64,000 nucleotides of DNA from Lachnobacterium bovis (GCF_900111325.1 NZ_FOGW01000006.1:62001-126000); one strand, 5' to 3'; positions 35,422 to 45,261 are shown, counted from the first letter of the stretch. Translations and numbers: made by a program. Notes: generated by a model from the letters alone, not told the origin.

Positions 35422-36216
35422 ATGAATATTACTGCAATTATAATTCCTGCTATTGTTGTAGGATGTGTAGGTTTATTAATAGCAATTTTTCTAGGGCTGG
35501 CAGGAGAAAAATTTAAAGTTCCGGTTGATGAAAGAGAAGAAAAAATAGTTGATGTATTACCAGGAAATAACTGTGGCGGCTGTGGTTATGCAGGCTGTTC
35601 TGGTTTGGCAGCAGCTATTGTAAAAGGTGAAGCACCTGTTAATCAATGCCCGGTCGGTGGTCCGCCAGTTGCTAAACTCGTGGGCGATATAATGGGGGTA
35701 AAAGCAGAAAGTGAAGAGAAAAAAGTCGCTTTTGTTAAATGCTCTGGTACCTGTGATAAGACAAAAGATTTCTACGTATATACAGGAAATAAAAAGTGTT
35801 CAGACGTAAAATTTGTTCCTAACGGAGGAGCAAAGTCTTGTCGTTATGGTTGCTTAGGATTTGGTGAATGTGTAGAGGCATGTCCATTTGGTGCAATTCA
35901 TATTGTAGATGGAAAAATAGCCCAAGTAGATCCATTAGAATGTAAAGCATGTGGAAAATGTATAGATGCATGTCCACAAAAATTAATTGAGCTTGTACCA
36001 TATAATGCAGCTCATATTGTAAAATGTAGCTCAAAAGATAAGGGTAAAGATGTTATGAAAGCTTGTTCTGTTGGATGTATAGCTTGTCATTTATGTGAAA
36101 AAAATTGCCCTGTTGGTGCTATATCAGTTACTGATAATTTGGCTCACATAGATCAGGAAAAATGTACAGGTTGTGGAATTTGTGCGGAAAAATGTCCAAA
36201 GAAAATTATTTTATAG
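35422..36216 (+). CDS. rnfB: Rnf complex subunit B (ferredoxin-type)
   Basis: Entry point for electrons from reduced ferredoxin. 264 aa: one N-terminal transmembrane helix, the Fe-S domain CGGCGYAGCSGLAAAI (about 52-67), and several [4Fe-4S] motifs (CVEACPFGAIH, CKACGKCIDACPQ, CIACHLCEKNCPVGA, CTGCGICAEKCPK). The four ferredoxin motifs give a multi-cluster electron wire, as in other clostridial RnfB. Last gene of the operon, followed by a terminator. Confidence 0.96.
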   Translation: MNITAIIIPAIVVGCVGLLIAIFLGLAGEKFKVPVDEREEKIVDVLPGNNCGGCGYAGCSGLAAAIVKGEAPVNQCPVGGPPVAKLVGDIMGVKAESEEKKVAFVKCSGTCDKTKDFYVYTGNKKCSDVKFVPNGGAKSCRYGCLGFGECVEACPFGAIHIVDGKIAQVDPLECKACGKCIDACPQKLIELVPYNAAHIVKCSSKDKGKDVMKACSVGCIACHLCEKNCPVGAISVTDNLAHIDQEKCTGCGICAEKCPKKIIL

Positions 36217-36236
36217 TTGTTTAGTAATAATAGAAA

Positions 36237-36297
36237 AAATGATCTTAATTATCATTGTATTGCTAAAGGCAAGCAAGATATATTAAGATCATTTTTA
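36237..36297. terminator. Terminator between convergent rnfB and apbE
   Basis: AAATGATCTTAAT (36237-36249) pairs with ATTAAGATCATTT (36282-36294), with a small TTGC/GCAA stem in the loop. T-rich after the stem on the plus strand; A-rich before it, so it may also serve the minus-strand apbE transcript. Confidence 0.75.
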
Positions 36298-36365
36298 TAT
36301 GCATTAAACTTAATTTTATATGTAAAAAAATATATCTATTAAATTAAGTTGTATATTTTTTTAGG

Positions 36366-37442
36366 TTAAGATAAGGTATAAGTATTGTCTGTTAATTTAA
36401 AATTTTTAACTCCTTTGGTGAGGTATATTTTTTTGTCTTTTGTAATAAATATTGCTTCAACGTTTTTGAGATTTTCGATGTATTTTTTCCCGTCGTGTAA
36501 TCCCATTGTAAAAACACTTGTACTTAAAGCATCTGCAGTTGTAGATTTTTTGGTGATAATAGTTACCCCTTCTAGGTTGTTTTCAACAGGATATCCGTTT
36601 GAAGTACTAAGTATGTGATGATATATTTTGTTGTCACATTTAAAAAAGCGTTCATATATACCTGAAGTAACAACAGATTTATTAGATACGCGTAAAGAAC
36701 CTATCGTAGTGTTTGGCGAAAAAGGTTTTTGAATGCCAATATTAAATTCAGAAGATTTTTTTTTATTTATAGTTAAAATATTTCCGCCTAAATTTATAAT
36801 TGCTCTTTCGTGTAGAGAAGTAGTATTAAGATATTCTTTTAATTTATCCGCAATGTATCCTTTGGCAATTCCACCTAAATCAATTTTTGAGTTCGAATCA
36901 CTAAGTTTAACAGAATTATTTTTTATTTTTATATTTTCATAATTTATGTGAGATAATAAACTATTAATTTTTTGAGAAGGTGGAATATTTTTTTTATCAT
37001 CTAAATTACCTGTAGCGTCTGTTTTTTTTGCTTTGTCAGATATATCCCATAAATCTGTAAGCTTACCTATCGTTGGATCGAATAAACCGTTCGTATCTTT
37101 GGCAGCTTTAATTGAATATTTTAGTAGCTCTATAGTGTCTGAATTTACATGTACAAATTGGTTTGGATTATTGTTTATTTTAGAAATATCACTATTTTTT
37201 TTGGATACAGAAAATAGATTATCATATTTGTTAATTATTTCAAAACATTTATTAATGTATTTTTCGTCTTCAGTATTATAAACAGTGATAGTTATAATCG
37301 TATCTAAAGAAAAATTAGATTTAGTTATAGGTTTAGTTGATAAATTTTTTTCCTCATAAATATATTTAGATATGGTAAACGTAATTACTAGTAAAAAAAT
37401 AGTAATTAATGTCAATGATACCACTTTTTTTGAATGTTTCAT
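36366..37442 (-). CDS. apbE: FAD:protein FMN transferase
   Basis: Transfers FMN from FAD to Thr in flavoproteins such as RnfD and RnfG. 358 aa with an N-terminal signal or anchor helix (about 8-26), no clear lipobox, then the ApbE fold: LDTIITITVY, SKIDLGGIAKGYIADKL, INLGGNI and HHILSTSNGYPV; TADALSTSVFTMG supplies the metal-binding Asp and Ser. It lies tail-to-tail with the rnf operon, supporting Rnf maturation as its job. RBS GGAGGG on the minus strand. Confidence 0.95.
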   Translation of the reverse strand: MKHSKKVVSLTLITIFLLVITFTISKYIYEEKNLSTKPITKSNFSLDTIITITVYNTEDEKYINKCFEIINKYDNLFSVSKKNSDISKINNNPNQFVHVNSDTIELLKYSIKAAKDTNGLFDPTIGKLTDLWDISDKAKKTDATGNLDDKKNIPPSQKINSLLSHINYENIKIKNNSVKLSDSNSKIDLGGIAKGYIADKLKEYLNTTSLHERAIINLGGNILTINKKKSSEFNIGIQKPFSPNTTIGSLRVSNKSVVTSGIYERFFKCDNKIYHHILSTSNGYPVENNLEGVTIITKKSTTADALSTSVFTMGLHDGKKYIENLKNVEAIFITKDKKIYLTKGVKNFKLTDNTYTLS

Positions 37443-37539
37443 GTCTTTTCCCTCCGATAATTATATGTAACTCAATAATATCACACTAAATAATAAATGT
37501 CATTAATCTGCTATTCGAAAATAAGTTCTAAAATTTTAC

Positions 37540-37568
37540 TTGCTGATTATTGGGTTTTATGATATTGT
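37540..37568 (+). promoter_or_regulatory. Promoter of the proB operon
   Basis: TTGCTG (37540-37545), 17-bp spacer, TATTGT (37563-37568) with an extended TG (37560-37561). Confidence 0.55.
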
Positions 37569-37611
37569 ATAAGTTGAATGTTTATAGATGATTGTAGAAA
37601 GGTGAATGAGA

Positions 37612-38451
37612 ATGAGACAAAATAAAAAATACAAAAGAGTTGTAATTAAAATCGGTTCGTCGTCTCTTACACACGAAGAGACAGGTAATCAGGATTTTAT
37701 TAAAATTGAACATTTAGTAAGGCAGTTATGCGATTTACAAAATCGTGGAATAGATGTATGTCTAGTTAGTTCTGGTGCGATAGCTGTTGGACGCAAGGCA
37801 TTAAATCTAAAAGAACGCCCCACTACAACATCTACAAAACAGGCTTGTGCCGCTGTAGGACAAAGCAGGTTAATGATGACTTATCAGAAATTTTTTGGCG
37901 AATATAATCATATTGCTGGTCAGATCTTGCTGACGAAGAACACAATGATTAATCCGGTGTCTAGAGATAATGCTAAAAACACATTTGATGAGTTATTTAA
38001 TATGGGAGTTGTTCCTATTGTAAATGAAAATGATACAGTTAGTACTTATGAGATGAAGTTCGGAGATAATGATACTTTATCGGCGCTAGTAGCTTCTTTA
38101 GTTGAGGCAGATTTATTGATTTTATTATCAGATATTGATGGTTTATATACCGATGATCCACATGGTAATCCAAATGCTGAGTTAATAGAAGAAGTATCGG
38201 AGATTAATGCTGATATTTTGTCGATGGCAAAGGGAAGTACTGGAAGTGATATAGGTACAGGTGGAATGGCCACCAAATTAATGGCAGCCAAAGTTGCAAC
38301 AGAATCTGGTGCTGACATGATAATTGCTAATGCTTCTGATATTAGTGTTATTAGCAAAATTTTTGATGGCAATTATAAGGGTACTAAATTTAATAGGAAG
38401 AATAATCCTAATTTTAATTTGGCAAATTTTATTATAGAAAGTATAGGGTAG
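37612..38451 (+). CDS. proB: Glutamate 5-kinase
   Basis: First step of proline synthesis. 279 aa from ATG 37612, chosen because AAAGGTG lies seven bases upstream; the ATG at 37606 would be too close. Motifs: VVIKIGSSSLT (ATP site), LVSSGAIAVGRKAL, NENDTVST, and GTGGMATKLMAAK. The protein stops after the amino-acid-kinase domain, lacking the PUA domain of longer homologues. proA is in the same operon two genes on. Confidence 0.95.
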   Translation: MRQNKKYKRVVIKIGSSSLTHEETGNQDFIKIEHLVRQLCDLQNRGIDVCLVSSGAIAVGRKALNLKERPTTTSTKQACAAVGQSRLMMTYQKFFGEYNHIAGQILLTKNTMINPVSRDNAKNTFDELFNMGVVPIVNENDTVSTYEMKFGDNDTLSALVASLVEADLLILLSDIDGLYTDDPHGNPNAELIEEVSEINADILSMAKGSTGSDIGTGGMATKLMAAKVATESGADMIIANASDISVISKIFDGNYKGTKFNRKNNPNFNLANFIIESIG

Positions 38452-38455
38452 TGAA

Positions 38456-38680
38456 ATGACAAAAGAAAAAATTGATCGAATTAATGAATTGTATCGTAAA
38501 TCTAAAGATCAGGGTTTAACACCTGAAGAAAAGAAAGAACAATTAATTTTAAGGAAAGAATTTATTGCTGATATCAAGCAAAATGTTGCTAGTCAACTAA
38601 ATAATATAGATATGGTTCAACCAGATGGTACAATTAAAAATTTAGGAGAAGAGCACGCTAAGAACCATAAAGGACATTAA
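38456..38680 (+). CDS. DUF896 (YnzC-family) small protein
   Basis: 74-aa protein with the DUF896 pattern: INELYRKSKDQGLTPEEKKEQ and LRKEFIADIKQNVASQLNN, two helices predicted to form a hairpin. Members are common small cytosolic proteins of Firmicutes; Bacillus YnzC is tied to the SOS region, but no general function is established. It lies 4 bp after proB and 4 bp before the folate gene, apparently co-transcribed. Confidence 0.88.
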   Translation: MTKEKIDRINELYRKSKDQGLTPEEKKEQLILRKEFIADIKQNVASQLNNIDMVQPDGTIKNLGEEHAKNHKGH

Positions 38681-38684
38681 TTTT

Positions 38685-39272
38685 ATGGATAAAAAAGAAT
38701 TTAGAAAGAATGCTTTAGCACAAAGAAAAAAAATACCAAAAGATGTTAAAAATCAAAAAAGTCAAAAAATTGTCAAAAAAATTGTAGAGTCAAAAGAGTA
38801 TGCTTTAAGTGATATCATTTTCGCATATGCAGCATTAGAAGATGAAGTTAATTTAGATGAATTAATTACAAAAGCATTATCTGATGGAAAGAGTGTATAT
38901 TTACCTAAAGTAGAGGAGGATAGTATGCAATTTTTTAAAATTAAATCATTAGATGATTTAGAAAAAGGTACATTTAATGTTAGAGAACCTAAGGCAATTT
39001 GTAAAGCGTTTGATGATAGAATATATGATTTGATTAGTTGCCAAGAGACTGATTTAAATAAATCTAGTAAACATCAAATTATTACATATACTCCAGGTGT
39101 TGCTTTTACGAGAAAAGGCGATAGAATGGGATATGGTAAGGGATATTATGATAGATTTTTTGAAAAATATCCTAATTTATTAAAAATAGGTATTGCATTT
39201 GAAGAGCAGATTTATCCTACAACATATTCACAAGAGTATGATGTGGTTTTAGATGAAGTTATTACAGCATAA
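38685..39272 (+). CDS. 5-formyltetrahydrofolate cyclo-ligase
   Basis: Converts 5-formyl-THF to 5,10-methenyl-THF with ATP. 195 aa; DKKEFRKNALAQRKKI at the start, ATP-binding basic residues, and the C-terminal PGVAFTRKGDRMGYGKGYYDRFFEK signature. Second-messenger and stationary-phase folate recycling roles are known for the family. Tight spacing in the proB operon. Confidence 0.94.
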   Translation: MDKKEFRKNALAQRKKIPKDVKNQKSQKIVKKIVESKEYALSDIIFAYAALEDEVNLDELITKALSDGKSVYLPKVEEDSMQFFKIKSLDDLEKGTFNVREPKAICKAFDDRIYDLISCQETDLNKSSKHQIITYTPGVAFTRKGDRMGYGKGYYDRFFEKYPNLLKIGIAFEEQIYPTTYSQEYDVVLDEVITA

Positions 39273-39320
39273 AGATACAATAATCTTTATTAAGAATAAT
39301 TTTATAATTGGAGGAGAAGC

Positions 39321-40571
39321 ATGGAAATAAAAAATTTATGTAAAAAGGCTTTTGAAGTAAAACATGATGTAGCAAAATTGACAACAAATGAAAAAAATAA
39401 AATATTAATGGATGCAGCTGAACAGCTTATAGAAGATAGTGAAGCTATTATAGCAGCTAATAAAGTTGACATGAAAAATGCTGTTGAAAATAATATGCCA
39501 CAAGGCTTGCAAGATCGCTTGTTATTAACAGTTGAGAGAATAGAAGATATGGCAGAGGGTGTAAGACAAATCGCTAATTTAGATGATCCAATAGGTAATG
39601 TATTGTCTATGAATAAGCGACCAAATGGACTTTTAATCGGGAAAAAGGTAGTTCCACTTGGTGTTGTAGGCGTAATATACGAGGCTAGACCTAACGTTAC
39701 ATCGGATGTTTTTGGATTATGCTTAAAAACAGGTAATTGTGCAATCTTAAAAGGTGGTAAAGATGCTATAAATTCAAATATTGCCATTGTAAATTGCTTA
39801 AAAAAGGCATTGCTTAAAAATGAAGCACCGATCGATGCTGTTTCAATTATTGAAGATACTTCTAGAGAAAAAACATATGAGCTGATGAAAATGAATCAAT
39901 ATATTGATGTGTTAATTCCAAGAGGTGGAAAGGGCTTAATAAAGTCAGTTGTTGATAATTCAACAATACCTGTAATAGAAACAGGAACAGGAAATTGTCA
40001 TATTTATGTTGATGAAAGTGCTGATTTTGATAAAGCTATTGCGATTATTGAGAATGCAAAAACTCAACGTATCGGAGTTTGTAATGCAGCAGAATCATTG
40101 GTTATAAATAAAAAAATAGCTAGTGAATTTTTGCCAAGACTTTATACTGTTTTAACAAATAAAAAAGTAAAGTTGTATGTAGATGAAGAGGCAATGGCAT
40201 GTTTAGGCGATGTGACATCAGTATATGAGGCTACAGAAGAAGATTGGGGTATGGAATATCTAGATTATAAAATATCTGTTAAAGTTGTTGAGTCGATTGA
40301 AGAGGCTATTAAGCATATAAATCGATATAATACAGGACATTCCGAAGCAATTATTACAGAAAATTATTCTAGAGCACAGAAATTTTTAGATGAAATAGAT
40401 GCTGCATGTGTATATGTTAATGCATCAACAAGATTTACAGACGGAAATGAATTTGGATTTGGTGCGGAAATAGGTATTAGCACGCAAAAAATACATGCAA
40501 GAGGACCAATGGGTTTAGAAGCACTAACAAGTTCGAAATATATCATTTATGGAAACGGTCAGATAAGATAG
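39321..40571 (+). CDS. proA: Glutamate-5-semialdehyde dehydrogenase
   Basis: Reduces glutamyl-5-phosphate to the semialdehyde for proline. 416 aa, aldehyde-dehydrogenase fold: [46 protein letters not shown], and the catalytic cysteine in [12 protein letters not shown]-terminal [15 protein letters not shown] is the family signature. RBS GGAGGAG. With proB it completes the two-enzyme route to P5C; proC is not in the window. Confidence 0.96.
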   Translation: MEIKNLCKKAFEVKHDVAKLTTNEKNKILMDAAEQLIEDSEAIIAANKVDMKNAVENNMPQGLQDRLLLTVERIEDMAEGVRQIANLDDPIGNVLSMNKRPNGLLIGKKVVPLGVVGVIYEARPNVTSDVFGLCLKTGNCAILKGGKDAINSNIAIVNCLKKALLKNEAPIDAVSIIEDTSREKTYELMKMNQYIDVLIPRGGKGLIKSVVDNSTIPVIETGTGNCHIYVDESADFDKAIAIIENAKTQRIGVCNAAESLVINKKIASEFLPRLYTVLTNKKVKLYVDEEAMACLGDVTSVYEATEEDWGMEYLDYKISVKVVESIEEAIKHINRYNTGHSEAIITENYSRAQKFLDEIDAACVYVNASTRFTDGNEFGFGAEIGISTQKIHARGPMGLEALTSSKYIIYGNGQIR

Positions 40572-40606
40572 TTTCAAAATGAAATAAAATAGAAGTAGAG
40601 GAATAT

Positions 40607-42031
40607 ATGAGAGATTTTGAATTAAATTTAACACCTGAACAGGAATCAAAAAAACAATATGAGTACATGGAAAAAGCAAAAGAATTAGTTAGTATCAAGG
40701 AAAAAGAACTTGGTAGAAAATTAACTTTTTCTGTTGTAACATTTGGATGCCAAATGAATGCAAGAGATTCAGAAAAATTAGTTGGTATTTTAACAGAAAT
40801 GGGCTATGTTGAAGTAGAAGATGAACATGCTGATTTTGTTATGTACAATACTTGTACAGTAAGAGAGAATGCTGATAATAAAGTATGGGGAAGATTAGGA
40901 TATCTTCAGAGTTATAAAAAGAAAAATCCTCATATGATTATTGGATTATGTGGCTGCATGATGCAAGAGCCAGGTGTAGTAGAAAAATTAAAGAAAAGCT
41001 ATAAACATGTGAATTTGATTTTTGGAACACATAATATTTATAAATTTGCAGAATTAGTATACAGATGTTTATCTTCTAATAAACAAATTATTGATGTATG
41101 GAAAGAAAATGATAAAATAGTTGAAGATTTGCCAATTAAACGTAAGTTTAAATTCAAATCAGGAGTTAATATTATGTTTGGATGCAACAACTTCTGCAGT
41201 TATTGCATAGTTCCATATGTAAGAGGAAGAGAAAAAAGCCGTGAGCCAAAGGATATAATCAGAGAAATTGAAGGATTAGTAGCCGATGGTGTATGCGAGG
41301 TTATGTTACTCGGACAAAACGTTAACTCATATGGTAAGAATTTAGATAATCCAATGAGTTTTGCAAATCTTTTACGTGAAGTTAATAAAATTGAAGGATT
41401 AAAACGTATTAGATTTATGACATCACATCCAAAAGATTTATCAGACGATTTAATTTTAGCAATGAAAGAGTGTGATAAGGTATGTGGTCATATGCATTTG
41501 CCTCTTCAGTCTGGAAGTTCAAGAATCTTAAAAGTAATGAATAGACATTATGACAAAGAAAAATATTTAGATATTGTTAGAAAATTAAGAGAAGCAATTC
41601 CAGATATTGCTATTACAACAGATATTATTGTTGGTTTTCCTGGCGAAACAGAAGAAGACTTTGAAGAAACATTAAATGTCGTTAAAGAAGTTGAATATGA
41701 TAGTGCATTTACTTTTATTTATTCAAAACGTACAGGTACACCAGCTGCAACAATGGATAATCAGGTTCCACATGACGTTATTAAAGATAGATTTAATCGA
41801 TTATTAAAAGTTGTACAAGAAATTTCTGCCAAAAAAGCCAAAAGTTTAGAAGGAAAAGTTGTACCAGTTTTAGTTGAAGGATTAAACGAGCACGATGATT
41901 CATTAGTAACAGGACGTCTAGAGAATAACTTAGTTGTACATTTTAAAGGTACAGAGGATATGATTGGTCAGATTTATAATGTTAAATTAGAAGAATCTAA
42001 AGGTTTCTACTTCTTAGGAGGAATCGTATAA
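40607..42031 (+). CDS. miaB: tRNA-2-methylthio-N6-isopentenyladenosine synthase
   Basis: Radical-SAM methylthiotransferase modifying A37 of tRNAs. 474 aa with the N-terminal UPF0004 domain (TFGCQMNARDSEKL, cysteine ligands in NTCTVRENAD and GLCGCMMQ), the radical-SAM motif CNNFCSYCIVPYVRGREKSR, and a C-terminal TRAM domain. An N-terminal extension of about 40 residues is common in Firmicutes. Its close relative rimO is at 61162. Confidence 0.96.
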   Translation: MRDFELNLTPEQESKKQYEYMEKAKELVSIKEKELGRKLTFSVVTFGCQMNARDSEKLVGILTEMGYVEVEDEHADFVMYNTCTVRENADNKVWGRLGYLQSYKKKNPHMIIGLCGCMMQEPGVVEKLKKSYKHVNLIFGTHNIYKFAELVYRCLSSNKQIIDVWKENDKIVEDLPIKRKFKFKSGVNIMFGCNNFCSYCIVPYVRGREKSREPKDIIREIEGLVADGVCEVMLLGQNVNSYGKNLDNPMSFANLLREVNKIEGLKRIRFMTSHPKDLSDDLILAMKECDKVCGHMHLPLQSGSSRILKVMNRHYDKEKYLDIVRKLREAIPDIAITTDIIVGFPGETEEDFEETLNVVKEVEYDSAFTFIYSKRTGTPAATMDNQVPHDVIKDRFNRLLKVVQEISAKKAKSLEGKVVPVLVEGLNEHDDSLVTGRLENNLVVHFKGTEDMIGQIYNVKLEESKGFYFLGGIV

Positions 42032-42420
42032 TGCCCCAAAAAATGGGAAAAAATGATTTTTTTCTACTTTTTGCGTTGGCAATAATATTTATTATATTTT
42101 TTACCTTCTTTTACCTTTTTGAGGTGAAGGAAGGTAAAAGTATTATAGTTACAGTTAACGGTAAAGAATATGGTAAATATGAACTTGCAACTAACCAAAG
42201 TATAAAAATCAAATATAATGGCAAAGTTATAAATGAACTTCAAATTAAAGATGGAAAAGCATCTATGCAAAGTGCAACATGTCCAGATAAATTGTGTGTT
42301 AAACAACATGAAATTTCTAAAAAGAACGAGACAATAGTTTGTTTGCCAAATAAAGTGGTTGTAACGGTTGTGTATGATGATGTAAACAATGGTGATAATA
42401 TAGATGCCATTTCGAAATAG
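42031..42420 (+). CDS. NusG domain II-containing membrane protein
   Basis: 129 aa: one transmembrane helix (about 10-30) and a small extracytoplasmic beta domain of the NusG-II (DUF1312) type, with SIIVTVNGKEYGKYEL and SATCPDKLCVKQHEISKKNETIVCLPNKVVV; the paired cysteines CPDKLC may bind metal or form a disulfide. Start overlaps the miaB stop by one base. Such proteins often neighbour Gx transporters and ApbE-flavinylated redox proteins; function not established. Confidence 0.85.
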   Translation: MPQKMGKNDFFLLFALAIIFIIFFTFFYLFEVKEGKSIIVTVNGKEYGKYELATNQSIKIKYNGKVINELQIKDGKASMQSATCPDKLCVKQHEISKKNETIVCLPNKVVVTVVYDDVNNGDNIDAISK

Positions 42421-42448
42421 TTGTATTTAATTAGTTGGAGAGGATATT

Positions 42449-42946
42449 TTGCAAAATAAAAAAATAACTAGAATGGCTTTTTTTACAGCACTTGCATTAA
42501 TCTTTAGTTATATAGAAACGCTAATACCATTTAATATTGGAATACCAGGTGTTAAACTTGGATTAGCAAATATTATTGCAGTATGGGCAATATATGTATT
42601 TGGTTTTAAAGAAGCGGTAGCTATTTCTTTTTTAAGAATAGTTTTATCAGGTTTCTTATTTGGAAATGTATTTGGTATTATTTATTCATTATCAGGAGCC
42701 ACATTGAGTCTTATAGTAATGGGATTTTTAAAGGAGACAAATCTTTTTCATTGCATTACTATTAGTATTTATGGTGGAGTTTTTCATAATATTGGTCAAA
42801 TAATAGTAGCTATGTTTATAGTTGAAAATTATAAAATTTCGTATTATATACCAGTACTTATGATAGTTGGAACATTCACAGGATTGCTGATAGGAATAGT
42901 TTCTTTTGAAATATTAACAAGAACAATGAGCGTATTTAAAGATTAA
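42449..42946 (+). CDS. Gx transporter family protein
   Basis: 165-aa membrane protein with five to six helices, starting at TTG after GGAGAGG. RMAFFTALALIFSYIETLIPF and PGVKLGLANIIAVWAIYVFGFKEAVAISFLRI match the Gx-transporter/heptaprenyl-diphosphate-synthase-component-I-like family, related to ECF-transporter S components. The substrate is unknown. It pairs with the NusG-II gene upstream. Confidence 0.85.
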   Translation: MQNKKITRMAFFTALALIFSYIETLIPFNIGIPGVKLGLANIIAVWAIYVFGFKEAVAISFLRIVLSGFLFGNVFGIIYSLSGATLSLIVMGFLKETNLFHCITISIYGGVFHNIGQIIVAMFIVENYKISYYIPVLMIVGTFTGLLIGIVSFEILTRTMSVFKD

Positions 42947-42981
42947 ATTGAATAGTGCAATAAAATATGTAAGGTGAAAAT

Positions 42982-43587
42982 ATGTATAGATATATAAGAG
43001 GACAGCTTGAAGAAATCGAAGCAAGTAGTATTGTGGTTGAAGCAGCAGGTGTTGGGTATAATTTAATTGTGTCTAATCAAACACTCAGTATGATTCCACA
43101 AATTGGACAGGAGGTCAAAATTTATACTTACTTAGCAGTACGTGAAGATGCAATGGTATTATATGGATTTTGCAACAAAGATGAATTAAATGTGTTTAAG
43201 TGTTTAATTGGTGTAAATGGTGTGGGACCTAAAGTCGCAATTGGTATTTTGTCTGCAATGACAACAAATGAGATTAGATTTGCAATTGCGGCAAAAGATA
43301 ATAAGGCAATATCGAAGGCACCAGGAATTGGACCAAAAACAGCACAAAGAATAATATTAGAATTACAAGATAAGCTTAAACTTGAAGATGCATTAGAAAA
43401 TAATTTGGATAATAATACAGCTTCTAAAAATAATGTTCAGATGGGACAAATTAAAGAAGATGCTATTTTAGCATTAAATGCTTTGGGATTTAGTTCAACT
43501 GAAGCGTTAAATGCAGTTTCTAAGGTGGTTATTACTGAAGGTATGGAAAGTGATGACGTTTTAAAAGCCGCATTAAAATATATGTAA
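42982..43587 (+). CDS. ruvA: Holliday junction branch migration protein RuvA
   Basis: Tetrameric Holliday-junction binder. 201 aa: OB-fold domain I (about 1-62), tandem helix-hairpin-helix domain II with GVNGVGPKVAIGIL and APGIGPKTAQRIILELQDK, a flexible acidic linker, and the RuvB-interacting domain III with AILALNALGFSSTEALNAV. RBS AAGGTG. 24 bp before ruvB. Confidence 0.96.
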   Translation: MYRYIRGQLEEIEASSIVVEAAGVGYNLIVSNQTLSMIPQIGQEVKIYTYLAVREDAMVLYGFCNKDELNVFKCLIGVNGVGPKVAIGILSAMTTNEIRFAIAAKDNKAISKAPGIGPKTAQRIILELQDKLKLEDALENNLDNNTASKNNVQMGQIKEDAILALNALGFSSTEALNAVSKVVITEGMESDDVLKAALKYM

Positions 43588-43611
43588 AATACAAGTTTGA
43601 GAGGCTAAAAA

Positions 43612-44610
43612 ATGGAAAAGAGAGTTATTTCAACAAAAATACAAGAAGAGGATGTAAAAATTGAAAAAACTCTTAGACCACAGACATTAGATGATTATGT
43701 GGGACAAGAGAAAATAAAAAATAATTTAAAAATATATATTGAAGCTGCAAAACAACGTGGAGAGGCACTAGATCATGTTTTATTTTATGGCCCTCCAGGT
43801 TTAGGTAAAACTACATTAGCGAACATTATTGCAAATGAAATGGGTACAAATATCAAAGTTACTTCAGGTCCTGCAATTGCTAAACCAGGTGAAATGGCTG
43901 CTATTTTAAATAATCTTTCAGAAGGAGACGTCTTGTTTGTGGATGAAATTCATAGATTGAATAAGCAAGTCGAAGAAGTTTTGTATCCTGCAATGGAAGA
44001 TTTTACAATTGATGTTGTTATTGGTAAAGGAGAATCAGCTAGATCAATTCGTTTAGAATTACCTCATTTTACTTTGGTTGGAGCAACTACAAGGGCAGGT
44101 ATGCTTTCAGCACCATTAAGAGATAGATTTGGTGTTGTAAGTCATATGGAATATTATAATGTTGATGAATTAAAATCTATTATAATTGCTTCTGCTTCGA
44201 AATTAGAAGTAGGGATTGATGAAGAAGGAGCTTTTGAGTTGGCAAGACGATCAAGAGGTACACCTAGATTAGCGAATCGTTTGCTTAAAAGAGTAAGAGA
44301 TTTTGCAGAGGTTAAATATGATGGAATTATCACATATGATGTTGCAACGTTTGCACTAGATTTATTAGAAGTTGATAAATATGGTCTAGATAAAAATGAC
44401 AGAAATATTTTAATGACAATAATAGAAAAATTTAGTGGAGGTCCAGTTGGAATAGAGACATTAGCTGCATCATTAGGTGAAGATTCAGGAACTATTGAAG
44501 ATGTTTATGAACCATATCTTGTAAAGAATGGCTTTATAGTTAGAACACCTAAAGGTCGTGTTGCAACGGATTTAGTGTATGAACACTTTGGTATTGAAAG
44601 ATGTTGTTAA
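43612..44610 (+). CDS. ruvB: Holliday junction ATPase RuvB
   Basis: Hexameric AAA+ motor for branch migration. 332 aa: Walker [19 protein letters not shown], Walker [10 protein letters not shown], sensor [19 protein letters not shown], and the C-terminal winged helix ending [16 protein letters not shown]. Sequence after the stop is AT-rich up to the palindrome at 44652-44680. Confidence 0.97.
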   Translation: MEKRVISTKIQEEDVKIEKTLRPQTLDDYVGQEKIKNNLKIYIEAAKQRGEALDHVLFYGPPGLGKTTLANIIANEMGTNIKVTSGPAIAKPGEMAAILNNLSEGDVLFVDEIHRLNKQVEEVLYPAMEDFTIDVVIGKGESARSIRLELPHFTLVGATTRAGMLSAPLRDRFGVVSHMEYYNVDELKSIIIASASKLEVGIDEEGAFELARRSRGTPRLANRLLKRVRDFAEVKYDGIITYDVATFALDLLEVDKYGLDKNDRNILMTIIEKFSGGPVGIETLAASLGEDSGTIEDVYEPYLVKNGFIVRTPKGRVATDLVYEHFGIERCC

Positions 44611-44651
44611 TTTAATACATATTAACATAATTAATTAAATCTAGATTCAAA

Positions 44652-44682
44652 TATATCACATATTATTTATATGTGATATAAT
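44652..44682 (+). promoter_or_regulatory. zapA promoter overlapped by a perfect palindrome
   Basis: TATAAT (44677-44682) with extended TG (44674-44675); the -35 is poor. TATATCACATA (44652-44662) and TATGTGATATA (44670-44680) are exact inverted copies with a 7-bp centre, covering most of the promoter. Could be an operator, or a weak ruvB terminator. Confidence 0.6.
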
Positions 44683-44762
44683 TGTTTAAGAAAATTTTTT
44701 TAACAAGTATATCAAATAATGTTAATGTTAAATCAAATAAAATATTAGTTTGGGGGAATAAT

Positions 44763-45191
44763 ATGTCAGCAAAAACAAGTGCAGAAGTAGTTATTGGCGG
44801 AAAAGTTTATACTTTATGTGGTTACGAAGAGGAGGAATATCTTCAAAAGGTAGCTATTTATATCAATAATAAGATACAAGAATTAGAAGAAAATGAAGAT
44901 ATTAAAAGACTTTCAAATCAAATGAAATCTACATTATTAGAATTAAATATTGCAGATGATTACTTTAAAGCCAAAGATTTAGCACAAAAGTTAGAAAACA
45001 ATATGGAAGCAAAAGAGAAAGAAGTATACGATTTAAAACATATTTTAATTTCAAATCAAAAGAAATCTGATGAAGATAAAGAAACAATCAAGAGATTACA
45101 AGCAGAAAATAAAGAGCTCTTGTTAAATAAAGAACGTTTAGAGAAAGCTCTAGAAGAGCAACTTTTAGATAATGAAAATCAAAATGATTAA
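44763..45191 (+). CDS. zapA: Cell division protein ZapA
   Basis: FtsZ-ring-associated protein. 142 aa: globular N-terminal domain (AEVVIGGKVYTLCGYEEEEYLQKVAIYINNKI) and a long coiled coil (about 60-142). I start at ATG 44763 after GGGGGA; an in-frame upstream start near 44682 lies on the predicted -10 and is rejected. The longer C-terminal coil is usual for Clostridia. ftsW and a class B PBP follow 2-4 kb downstream. Confidence 0.9.
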   Translation: MSAKTSAEVVIGGKVYTLCGYEEEEYLQKVAIYINNKIQELEENEDIKRLSNQMKSTLLELNIADDYFKAKDLAQKLENNMEAKEKEVYDLKHILISNQKKSDEDKETIKRLQAENKELLLNKERLEKALEEQLLDNENQND

Positions 45192-45261
45192 TGTTTAAAT
45201 TAAAATATGTTTTATCAATTCGTAAACACTTTTCTTATATTTATGAGGTGAAAATTTTATA

